From positions 3,673,324-3,737,323 of the forward strand of contig JXTC01000002.1 of the NCBI GenBank assembly GCA_002914845.1: 64,000 bases of DNA, read 5' to 3'. Both the position numbers and the translations under genes were made by a program. The DNA is from Trema orientale. Lineage: Eukaryota > Streptophyta > Magnoliopsida > Rosales > Cannabaceae. The notes under the pieces were generated by a model that searched no databases, was not told the DNA's origin, and worked only from the letters and a program-made list of their open reading frames with translations. Below are positions 12,297 through 24,200 of the stretch, one piece after another (the stretch's first letter is position 1; every line of letters starts with the position of its first letter).

Positions 12297-15200
12297 ATAA
12301 TTTAATTTTATCTATCTAAAGATTTCCAAACAAGAAAAATAATTTAAGTATATCTATCTGAAGATTTCCGCATTAAAAATAAATGTGGCTCAATGAGGCA
12401 ATGACATAGCCTTATTACCCCCACAAATTTTTACTAAGCTGTTACATCCAATATTTAATATAATCAATACAGCGGAAACATTGATGATAAGGCTCTACCC
12501 TTTCCCATTTTCTTCTCAAACAACTAAATAATGGCTCATGAAATAAATGTTTATCTCCATTCACTACTTTTTTGCTTGTATTGGCCATCAAAACTTGAAT
12601 TATTGGCTCAGTAAATTGCCTTATTCAGTGCCAAGATCTGACCCAAATACAACTATGTTTTATAAGTCTCCGCTGAACCTGCTACAAAGATTATAATAAG
12701 CTTTATTTCATATTAAGGTACCCAAAAAAAAAAAAAACAAATAAAGGTGTGCACTACTGCACTCTCTAGAATAATATAAAATAATAAAATAATAATAATT
12801 AAAAGAGCAAAATACGAGTCCTAGGAATATGATAGAGAAAACTTGGTACATATCAGGGTCAGGCTCATATGAATATTAAAAAAGAGTAGCATTGGACACT
12901 TGGACCATCTCACACAGCTTCCTAAGTACTCTGCATGGTTGACACGTTTCATAGGGAGAACAAAACCAAACCCTGCTGCGCCAGTTCAACCTCTATGGTC
13001 GGCCATAGTTGACTCGCTAAAATTTCTATTTATTGCGTCAATCGTGATTGAATTATGCGCATTGTTAATACTTATATTTAGTATCAATTAATATTAAAAT
13101 ATTGTTTTCTAATATCTTAAAAATATCGTGACCGCCGTTGGGGCTACCGATAGAACGATGACGAGATTAAGCAACATTATACAATTGGCTTCAAGACCGT
13201 GACTCATGCACCACAAACTCAAAACAATGTCTAAACATAGTACTTCTTAATTGGGGCATCAAAATTTGATCTTTGACCGATTAGAGAGAGCTGCACAAAT
13301 GGCTAAAGTGAAACCATATCCGATGAGCAATGCTACATCTAACTGGGATAAAAATATTTAAATTCTTTTTAGTGTAAATGCTTTCATATAATTGCCAACT
13401 AATTTATTAGTATGCGATTTCCTTTTTCAAAATGGGAGTAGAAAGCTTTTTTTTTTATTTATTTTATGAGTAGTACTAAAAACACTTTATTATATAATTG
13501 TTTAACATGTAAATAGAAAGATATATAATAGAGCATAAAAGGAGTGTTATTATTGCTCCATTTACATTGTATTCAACTCAAATCAAATTATTACATGTGT
13601 GCATATAATGTCAGCTGGCGGGGTTCGGAAGAGACCCAAGCAACAACACGAAACACCAAAAGGAAAAAACTTTTGAAACTACTCCAACCTCCCCCAGCTA
13701 CCTCACCTATACGCTATCTATAAGCTACTAAAATATTTTTTATAATTATTATCTATGATTAATATATTACTTATTGAAGTATGGGTCTTAATTGTCATTT
13801 TATGGGCCAAAACTCTATAACTTAAACAATTCATATATATATAATTGAAATATATGACTTGGTGTTCAACACAACAACCGCACCAAGTTTCGGTTGCAAA
13901 TATTTTAAGTTTTGGCCGTTTGGAAATGGAGGCAATGATTTGGTGATTTGGTGTAGTGCTTCCACTTCTCCCATTACTACGCCACCTGTCTTCCAATTCG
14001 GATCTTGGTGACAGCGAGTCAAATGGATGGGAACTTAACTTATCTGTACGAAATTGCATTCTTATTATTTTTGTTTACTTTTTGCTCCCAAATTGCACTA
14101 GTTTTAATGTATTTGTCTTTGTGTTGACTTTTTATTGCTGAGGATTGAGGAATTAATATAAGTTTTTCTTTTTTTAATTAAAAAAATAGTAGATCCCAAT
14201 TACAACTGTCGTGTATACGTATTTCAGTACAACCACTTTCAATTAAACCATTACCGAATTAAATATTAATTCATGTGTTTAGCGTTTTATTTTAATCCTA
14301 TTGCCCATTCCTTATGTTTTTTTTGTTGTCAAAGTACGGTGCATGAATGTTAAATGTCAAATTTTTGTTATACTGAATTGTTATAATTTTTTTGTTCATG
14401 ATTTATAAATATTGTTGTTCAAACTGAGGCTAGAAACTAAAATTAAAACCAAAAAAAAGGAGCGAAAATATGATTATATACCAAGTCTAAGACATTATAA
14501 ATTTATCCACCAAAATAAAAATTGGGTTATTTTCAATAAAACAATTTAGGAGATTAATTAATGAGTTATTTTATTTTTCTTGTCTACTTTGAATCAGGAA
14601 CTCTAACCAGATAATTAAAGACTTACATAATGAGTTGATGACCCAGCGTTTGATTTACAACTTATTGTTATTTTTTTGGATCGTTAAACTTATTGTAATT
14701 TTACTTGTTCATTAATCCTTTTAACCATATATAATTAAAATAGTTGACTAATTAACACACATGTCTAGTTTCAAGTAAACTAATTAGCATTAACACATTT
14801 CAGTTTATTCTTGGGGTCTATTTGGTTATAAGGAGCGCCCTATAGTCAATTAGGCATTACTTTACGAAAACTATATGTTCCAACTCTCATAAAGTGTGCG
14901 TGTGAAATAGTCAGCCCCATCGTGGTTTTGTACACAAGACACGCATGTTTAGATACATACGATATACCCCAAATCTACTTTAGGACAGGCTCATATAACG
15001 TGACCATCATCAATAAATTCCACTGCAAATTTTACCATTTGTGACAGATTGTTTTAGATTTTTGGAAATCTTGCTACCTAGCTTTAAGATTTTTTTAGGT
15101 CACCATGGTTCTTATGCATGAGCGTTATTTATTAGTTTGTAGTGTTTTCTTTTTCACGTGTTTGAAAAGACAGTTTTTCTAACCATCTCCATTCCTTTTG

Positions 15201-16097
15201 TTAGTTGATAAGAAATAAACTACTAGGATAAGCTTTTAAGTGGGAGGCATGGTTGATTCGTGGCCAATAATTGTTTTTATTTTACAAAAATTTCCACCTT
15301 TTTCTGGCTAGCTAATGCCTAAGTGGCCAATAAGAATTGGGTAAGCAAAAATTATAAGCCTATAGCTTTGTTTGGCGAGGAACATGTGTGGTAGGATTGG
15401 TAGAAATTTTTTGAAGGAATTAGCCAAACCAAATGAAATCGCAATTAGGTGATTTTGTCGATTTAGACTTGTAGGATAAATAATTTGTTACCTTTGTAAT
15501 ATTTTACTAAGTTCAAACATATAATTATCATTTAATAAAAAGTCACAATTCATTATTTATTTCAGGTAAAATCTAATAAATTTCACAACACAAATTTCAA
15601 TAAATAATCACAATCAAAATTTTAAAGTTTAAAGCAACAAATAACAATGAATAACTTGTCTTCTAAATTAAAAAGCAAAACAAATAAGTTACAATTTAAC
15701 AAAAATACATAAATAAGCATATAAGTCACAAGGCTCTGATAAAACGTAAAAAGAAGAAAACATTTAGATTTATCTTTTGTGCGGTTTTGTTTGGTTAGTT
15801 TCACACCTTAATATCATCAACCAAATCAAGTGAGAATGTCCATTTAAAGCCGATCAAACTAATTAATTAACTTTCTAGACAAACCAAGTGGTTTAATTTG
15901 GTTTAGATTGGTCGATTTTCAATTTATTTATTAAACACACCTAATTTGTGGAATGTTGAGTAGAAGAAGAGCTAAGGTCTAGTGTTTGACAAGAGGGACA
16001 CTGGGAGGGGAGGGAGGAGGTAGAGCGGTGAGAGCCCCTATGGGCCCACTAAATTAAGTGCATCATTATTTGAGGAATGAGAAATAAAAAAAGAAAA
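12297..16097. other. Intergenic, no gene recognised
   Basis: AT-rich DNA with short unrelated reading frames. The stretch 12890-14060 has a more balanced base composition than its surroundings, but I see no splice-consistent frame or known family. A Tourist-like start (TAGCTTTGTTTGGCG) near 15362 has no partner that I could find. Confidence 0.45.
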
Positions 16098-17270
16098 TTA
16101 GTCATTTTACTTTATAACATTTGCCATCAGTATGAATTTACTCTTTCATTTTTTACTTTGTATTCAAGTGCCCTTATATGACAAATTTGTTCTTCTTTTG
16201 CCCTCTCACTTTTGATTTAATATTCAATTGTCCCTTTTTTTGCTCCCTCACTTTTGACTTAGTATTCAAATGTCTCATAAAATAGTAAAGTTGTTATTCT
16301 TTTACCCCTTCAACTCTAACACCGTTAGAAATTATTAATGGACAATAACCAAATAATCATTTTACTTTTTAAATAGCTAATAAATATCTTTTACCATTTT
16401 TTTATATTAGACATTTCCAAATAGCTAGTTTTTATGTTTAAATAAATAAAATAAACGAAAAGAGGTAAAAGAAAAATAATTTTTTATAGTTATATATGTA
16501 TATGTAAAACAAAAAATAGATAAAATAGAGCAATTTTTGTATTAATTCATTAGTGTCAAAATATTTTTAGAAGATATGTAAAAAAAAATGTATATTTTCA
16601 TATCCGAAAGACTTTCTAGCAAATGAAATGATTATTTGTCCTCTTATTTTTATGAAAAATAGTCATTTCATTTCATGAAAATATGAAAAATAAGAGGGTA
16701 AATTCATGAAATCGTTATTTCATTTTCTATAACGTCTTTCGGATATGAAAATATGCGGTTTTTTTTTTACATAACTTCTAAAAATATTTTGACACTAATG
16801 AATTAATGCAAAAATTACTCTAGTTTATCTATTTTTTGTTTTACATAGACATATATAACCATTAAAAAAATTATTTTTCTTTTACATCTTTTCATTTATT
16901 TTATTTATTTAATCATAAAAACCAGCTCTTTAGAAATTTCCAATATAAAAAAATAGTAAAAGATATTTCACTATTTAAAAAGTAAAATAATTATTTGGCT
17001 ATTATCCATTAACAATTTTCTAACGGTGTTAGAGCTGAAGGGATAAAAGAATAACAACTTTACCATTTTATGGGGTATTTGAATACTAAGTCAAAAGTGA
17101 GGGGGCAAAAGAAAAATAACTTTACCATTGTAGAGGCATTTGAATATTAAGTCAAAAGTGAGGGAGCAAATGAAGAACAAATTTGTCATCTAGGGGTGCT
17201 TGAATACAAAGTCAAAAGTGAGGAGGCAAATTCATACTGATGGCAAATGTCAGGGGACAAAATGACTAAT
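16098..17270. repeat. Long fold-back element (arms about 580 bp)
   Basis: The left half (16098 to about 16675) and right half are near-complete inverted copies, from ATTAGTCATTTTRC at both outer ends to a centre near 16680. Shared landmarks are CCATCAGTATGAATTT, CTCTAACACCGTTAG and CATATCCGAAAGAC. Each arm has three to four tandem units of about 58 bp built on AAGTCAAAAGTGAGGG. No coding potential. A one-armed relative lies at 42729-43312. A Mutator-like non-autonomous element or an unclassified fold-back are the options. Confidence 0.8.
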
Positions 17271-17373
17271 TTTTTAATAAAAAAACTAGTGGGTAAATGA
17301 CCTAATTACGTTGTATCAATCCTTTCAAAATGAATTTATAATAGATAATAATAAAATCTGATAGCTTAATTTA

Positions 17374-17841
17374 AGAGAAAACTTCATAAAATGATATTGT
17401 TACGAAATTTCCTCTATTTTAAGAAATATAGAAAACCTCATTTTGAATTTGATTTTTATTACTTAAATTTATTGAAATGAAAAAATTATTCTTGACAAAA
17501 GGTAAATTTAGATTTAAAATAAATTTATAAATTATCTATACTAATTTCCAAACAATATTTTGATTTTTAAAATATAGTTTCTAACAATAATCTATGCATC
17601 CAAACACAAAGTAAAACTATAATCTAAACCTAAATCCACCATCAACTAAGGATAATTTTACTATTTTTTATTAATTTTTCTAATTTAGATTATATGAGAA
17701 TGTCAAATTTCAAACATAGCCAAATTACAAGGCTTTTGATATTAAAAGATCAAATTCAAGAGGGTTTTCTCGTATTACTTAAAATAAAAGAGATTTCATT
17801 AAAAAAAAGTTGAAGTAGAGGTTATTTTATGATATTTTCTC
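17374..17841. repeat. Palindromic terminal-inverted-repeat element
   Basis: GAGAAAACTTCATAAAATGA at the left is matched in inverse at the right, with further inverted blocks (CCTCTATTTTAAG, GAATTTGATYTTT). Non-coding; target duplication unclear. Confidence 0.55.
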
Positions 17842-18481
17842 ATCAAGTTAATGTCTTATCAATTTAATTAAATTTTTTTTACCCTTCGAATCTTGTTGCT
17901 TCATATATGTTTATGTATTTGATATTCTTTGACGCTCATGGAAACAATAAGGAAAAAACTGTTAATGATATCTACCAACAACAGTACTAATCTAGTATTT
18001 TCCTTTGGAAATTATATGCTACCAACATTTTCTAGGAATATAAAAGGTACCATCCTAGGTTAAGACTAGTAAACGGAAAAAAAAAAAAAAAGAACAGCTT
18101 TTATTCTCTTAAACTTACCGATAATAAAGTTATTAATAGTAACGTCCGTTGTTAATACCATTAAACAAAATAGGTCTCTTTTTTTTTCTTTTTTTTTTTT
18201 TTGGAAGGGAACGAAATAGGGTTAAGATTAAAAAAATTATGTTAGAATTGTGCGCCACAGTCGTCCTCCAAAAAATTATTCGATATATAAATAAGAGACA
18301 AAAGCAGGCTCACTAATTTTATGTAATTAATCAGTTCACGACTGATCCAGTTCACGACTGACCCAGTTTAGATCTCCGAACCCCATAATTAAACCAAACT
18401 AAAAAGTATATAGTATATTTTTCTGAAAGAAGGACCAGTTGTTACCATTAGTGGAAAAAGAATTTAAAAAAAAAAAAGAAC

Positions 18482-18650
18482 AATGATATGACACCAAAAT
18501 TTTACACCATAATTTACACTAAATAATTTTGACATGCATTCCAACCACCTTTATTTTAAAATAGGATCACAACACTTAAAAATTATTAACTAAAAATGAT
18601 GCCATGATTTAAGTTTTTTGTTTAAATTTTGGTGTTCTAATCTTTACCTA
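18482..18650. mobile_element. Short MITE, family G, copy 1
   Basis: ACACCAAAATTTTACACC near the left end pairs with an inverse AAATTTTGGTGTTC near the right end. A related element with ACTAAAATTTTACACT ends lies at 43774-43950. Boundaries are approximate. Confidence 0.5.
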
Positions 18651-19590
18651 AAAAAAAATCCATTACCATAATATATACCATGTTATCGACTTGTCCCTAA
18701 TAATATTTGTTAAACAATAGTATATACATATTTTGTATTTTTTTTTCTTTTTATTTGGATATGCAGCTTGACTTTTTATGTTTATTTTTCAATTTTGATT
18801 GGTCCATGTTCGCATATCATGCCCATATCTTTTTCTTCTCTTGAAAGTTTATATCATATCATATCATTTAATGGAGTCAAATATCAATACTTTTTGGTTG
18901 AGCAAGGCAAGATGGCGACCCATTATTGGTTGGGAATATAGGAATTCAGTAAACTAAACCTTGATTCGTGAAAAAAATGCCATAATTAGTCCACCTTCTC
19001 ATCTCTTTGCCATTTTTTTTCTTTCTAATTCCTTTTTAAGTTTTTCTTGTTTATACATTAACCATTATTGGCGTCTTTGAAGAAAACTTGGAATAATATC
19101 GAATAATCCTTTTTCCTAATATTTTTTTTATTTACTAAAACCAGTGAGGAAATTAATGAAAGAGATTCTACGAGGTGACTACACTAGTATCATTTTGCAT
19201 CAATAAATTAAAAAACACATATTATAGAATCAGAGAATATAAAGAGCGCCCCCCACGCGGGAAAAACGCCAAAGATCTGGAAAAACGGATGTGACCGAAT
19301 CATAAGCTGCAAAAATGTTTTTTTATTATTTTTTTATTTTTTTATTTTTACTTGAGTAAGACAGACAGACGCTGATTGATATACATACTTCTTTTTTTTT
19401 TCATTATTATTATTTTTAATAAACGTTTGATTCATTAAACCAACGTAGGCTTCGATAAATAGTATACTGAAATAGCTATTTACTTGTACCATTTATTTAT
19501 TTTATTTTTTTGGGTTTTTGATAAATGAAAAATTATTTTGTTTTTCGGTTTTGGTCTGAATGTAAACAATAAAAAAATAATAATATTAAA
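18651..19590. other. Upstream region of the DUF707 gene
   Basis: AT-rich, with several poly-T tracts and a short GC-rich island at 19244-19270 (CCCCCACGCGGG). No gene seen. Its position immediately upstream makes it the likely promoter of the gene that follows. Confidence 0.4.
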
Positions 19591-19600
19591 ATATATAAAG
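19591..19600 (+). promoter_or_regulatory. Putative TATA box of the DUF707 gene
   Basis: ATATATAAAG is followed by CT-rich leader sequence (TCTCTCTCT from about 19670), typical of plant 5' untranslated regions. Transcription would start near 19630. Confidence 0.5.
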
Positions 19601-19629
19601 AGAGGGGTGCGCGTGTCCGGTGCGCCGAG

Positions 19630-21069
19630 AGACTCGTCGGCTAGCCCAAAATGCCCAAAAGCCCCTTGTCTCTCTCTCTCTTTCTCTATGAGCATGCAAC
19701 AACAAAAACATTAGAGTGAGATTTCTATCTCTCTCTCTAAAACTCTCTCTCTAGATGTTATGAGTTTCTTTCTTCGGTGCCTTGAAAAGTGGCCGGTTTC
19801 TTCGTCTGTCGACTCTCTCTTCTTCCTCTCCTGAAACTCCGCCACCTGTCACCGCCGCCTCCGGCTCTCGCTTTCCATTTTCCGGCGAACTTTCCCGGCA
19901 TTGATTGGCCGGAGCTTCTTTTCTGCTCCGCTCTGGCTCGATCGCGGCATTTTCAGGCCTTGGCAATAAAGGTTCGTTATCCTTCTCTTTGAGACTATTT
20001 ATGGCGGTGGAGGGTGATTGTGAAGGTGGCTTTTTGGGATTGGTGGACAAGTTTTTTGCTCAAATGGGTATTTTCGAGATAGGTTGATCAGTGTGAAGAT
20101 TCAATGTTAAGAGTTGAAAACCCATATAATGTGCTGGGTTTGTATTTTTGTATAGGAATAAGTATGATTTAGTCCCTGAAAATCGACCATCTTTAGCTGG
20201 GAATGAAGCTTATTGATGGTTTTACTGTTTTTGTATGGCTTCGGTTTTAAGATCTAATCTACTGGTTCAATTTGGATACTTCGAAAGGTTAAAGAAAATG
20301 TTTTTCTTCACTTTATGGGAAGTGGGACAAAATTTTACTTCCATCCTAGCTGCTAATTTTTATTTTATTTTATTTTTTAGATAATGGGTACTCTTGTTTA
20401 ACAGTTTTATACTCTTGTTTAGCTGTTTTATCTTAGGATAGGTGGTCTCTTTATGTTAATATATGCGACGGTGGTTCTAGTTCCGTTGTTTGATTGCAGA
20501 GTCAGATGGGTTTAGTTCTAAAACGTGAATTAAAGTCTCTGTTGTCATTTGCCAATTGTTAAATCCTGGTTAGATCTGCAATAATGGATCGTTTGTACTT
20601 GTTCCCATTCACATGCAGACGCAAAACTTAGCTCCCTCTCTCAGGGACATACATGGTTGCACTTATAAGTTGAATTAGTTGTATCATGGTATTTGGAGTC
20701 ACTTGATCGATTTGAAGCTTTTGAATTTACATTATTTGGTGTTTTCATATCTGGTGTAATTCGTGCTCCATAAAACTTAATTTGAAGTTAGTGTTTAACC
20801 ATTACAAATGAGAGTTGAGGGAATAATGAAATAAAATAAATGCAATAGTAACTTAGTAAGGAGTGGAAACTTGTATGCAACTGTTTTCTAAAAAAGATAT
20901 GTATTCCGTCAGTTGTACTTAGCATTCAAGTAATAACTGATGTTATTGTGGTTATTTGTGATAGCATATGCTTTGAGTTATAACTAATACTGGTCTTTGT
21001 TTCTTGTTTTGGATTATGAACGTTTACTGCAGTTTGGTATGAAAATAAAGTAGAAGGCCTTGATTGTCT
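19630..21069 (+). other. 5' leader of the DUF707 gene, with a leader intron and uORFs
   Basis: A CT-rich first exon ends at a donor after 19971 (AAAG/GTTCGT). The acceptor is inferred at 21032 (TTTACTGCAG), giving a leader intron of about 1.06 kb. The leader carries a two-codon ATG-TTA-TGA at 19755, an overlapping 24-codon frame at 19760-19834, and a four-codon frame at 21039-21053 just upstream of the start. The transcription start and donor are inferred by eye. Confidence 0.5.
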
Positions 21070-21140
21070 ATGAAGTTACTAAAATCATGGAGATGGCTTT
21101 TGAAGAAAAAGACTTTTTTGTTTGATGCGGTATGTTTCAT

Positions 21141-21228
<88 letters not shown>

Positions 21229-24200
21229 GCATGCACATTTGGTACTAGAGCAGTATCTATATAAATTCTGTTGCAGGGAAAATGCGGATTCAAGATGAAG
21301 CAGCTGCCATTTATGGGAATTGTGTGCACTGTGATGCTGTTCATTGTATATAGAACAACAAATTATCAACATAAACAGACCGAGGTATATGGACCTAATC
21401 AATCTATTTGAATATGCGAATTGTCCTTTATGAGTATCATGCTCAATGGCAAGAAATTCTGGTGGTTTATGTTTTGACACCAATGTTCACATGAGTTCCT
21501 GGAACAACATTACTGCATTTGATTGGTCTATTTTAATAGCTCTAAATTGGTCCTAAGAAGTCTTAAACAGAACAAATTCATTTAATTATTTTTTTCCCGA
21601 TGGTTAGACTACTCATTTTTATTTTTCTTTCCTTCATTATTTTTCTTTCCTTCATTGTCAGATGGAAACAAAAATACATCCTTTTGGCTCAGTAAGTCAA
21701 CATATACCTCACCGATCTTTCCTTTTCTTTATGTGGGTTATGAAGAATACCTCACATCTTGAATGGTTGCATATAGGAATTTCGTGTGGCGTCCAGAGAG
21801 TTAAGTGGTTTACCTCGGGGTATAATAAATGCTAGGTCAGATTTAGAGTTAAGGCCTCTGTGGTCAACAAGTAGTTCAAGGTCCAAGGTGAGATTCAGAT
21901 CCTCATATACTTGTATATAAGTTTGCAGCCTCCTTTATTGTATTGCCCTTTATTTGCTACTGGTAGATTGACATATGATATGCTAATTGGTTGATTACAA
22001 TGGATATGTCTACTCTGCATGTTTTTTTGGGAAGATAACTACGTTTTGTGATGTGTGGTGATTGTCAAATGGCAGATTAATGACTATAGTCATCGTAACT
22101 TGCTGGCCATTCCAGTTGGCATTGAACAAAAGCATAATGTTGATGCTATTGTGCAAAAGGTAATACATTTTTTTCTCTCTTTTAAACATTTGAAATGCTA
22201 TCATGATGATGTTGTTTGCCTAATTCCATGAATTTCAGTTTCTTCCAGAGAATTTTACCGTTATTCTATTCCACTACGATGGCACTGTGGATGGCTGGTG
22301 GGATCTTGAGTGGAGTAATGAGGCCATACACATAGTTGCCCAGAACCAAACAAAGTGGTAAGTTGGTTGTTCATAGTTAGGTATTTTACCGTATGTTCTT
22401 TTCTTTGATGTGGTTCGTAATGAGAGGTTTCATCATCATTATAAATTCTCTCTTGGTGAGGCTTGATGAACCTAAAATTTGATGAGGATAAAATGGGAAA
22501 TGATTTTTCACCAACTTTTATATCTATGTTCAGGTCATTTGGTCTGACACTTAAGCTTACCAATGGAAGTTTCTATTATTGCTGTTTAATTTCTGTTTTA
22601 TTAATTATATTGTGGTTCTTCTCAGGTGGTTTGCTAAACGCTTTTTACATCCAGATGTTGTTTCTATATATGATTACATATTTCTCTGGGATGAGGATTT
22701 GGGGGTCCGGAACTTTCACCCTGGAAGGTACTATTGAATATTGATGGGCTACTAGAAGATCCTTTTCTAGGAATATTGTTGTATTTTTTTGTTTTAACTT
22801 TCATTGGAAGACATGAAGTTTCAATATCGCTATGATGATTGTTTGGACCTGCAAATGCACTAGGCGTGATAGAAAGGGACATTGGTACTGGGTGGGTTCT
22901 AGATTGCGTAGATCGCTTTTTAACTCACTTGGAGTTTAGACGGCTGGTTCATGCCTTATCCATTAGTGTTTTGGGGAAAAAAATTCTGTACTACATGTGC
23001 TTTGTGTCTAAAATCTGAGTGGTATTATGAAATTAGTTCATAAATTATCTATATAATTCAAATCTCATGTATTCAGTAAACCATCAGTATAAGAAAAGTA
23101 ACGCGAGTGTCTTTGTTGAACTATTCCAAAGTCTAGCAATGTTATTAGAGCAGTAGATAGAAGAGTTTGTGTGTAGATATTTCTACTTCATCTCTTATTT
23201 CCAGAATTCAACGTTTTCTCATTAATTTTTAGCAGGTTCTTATTTCCTCTGTAGACAATAAATCTAATTTGAATTTTGTTTTGCTAGATACCTCAAAATT
23301 GTAAAAAGAGAGGGACTGGAGATATCTCAGCCTGCATTGGATCCAAATTCGACGGAGATACATCATAGAATTACTATTCGTGCTAGAACAAAGAGGTTTC
23401 ACAGGTGAATAGGCTAGTTCAAGATAACGTATTATTAAAATTTGTTCATAAATACATGCCAGCCTTAGAAAACCTTTTGACTTTTAACAGAAGGGTTTAT
23501 GACCTAAGAGGCAGTACAAAATGTTCAGATGCAAGTGAGGGCCCACCCTGCACCGGGTACGTTCTTTGCTGCTACACCTGTTGTAGCAATTCTTCCCGAG
23601 TTAGATGTTGGCTGTTAACATTTATAAATGACCTTTTCTAACGTATCAAAAAGTATTGCCACATTAGGTGAGTCTAGCAGCTATAAGTAAGTCCACCGTT
23701 TCTGGTAACAGCTCAGGGTTCAAATCCTGGTGTAGCATAAATTTGTATTTTTTGTATTGAAGAAAGTTTTGGTTCAAGTATTTTTAGGAGCCTGCTTGTC
23801 CCTCTGCTTAATGACCTACAAAGAGGAAAAGGGGAGATGTCTTATTACTGAAGTTTATGCTAGTAATTGGTTTTATAAATCTATTCCGTTTGCACTTGGG
23901 TAGACTTACCAGTCTATATTTGTTTGATTTTCTAGGTTTGTTGAAGGTATGGCTCCAGTGTTCTCTAGATCTGCTTGGCGTTGTACTTGGCATCTTATAC
24001 AGGTTATTTTGTGTCTATGGCATCCCATGATACTCTTTACATTACTTGACATTGTTGACTAAATGGTCAAGCAAATATTGCTTTTGCATTTTGGCTCTTT
24101 TGTTATGAACTTGTGTTTATTCGGTGAGTTTTACACTTGAAGGGCAATCTTAGTCATACTATATGAATTTATTGCTAGATTGAACACTCCTTCGAGAATG

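Noticed and set aside
12900..14141. Short frames on both strands in a less AT-rich patch
   Set aside because: No known domain, no splice-consistent extension and overlapping frames on both strands.
21085..21483. Minus-strand frame of 132 codons across the microsatellite
   Set aside because: Largely made of translated GA and GT repeats; it overlaps DUF707 exons in antisense.
23665..23745. tRNA gene in a DUF707 intron
   Set aside because: Only the T-arm-like block fits; acceptor and anticodon stems cannot be formed.
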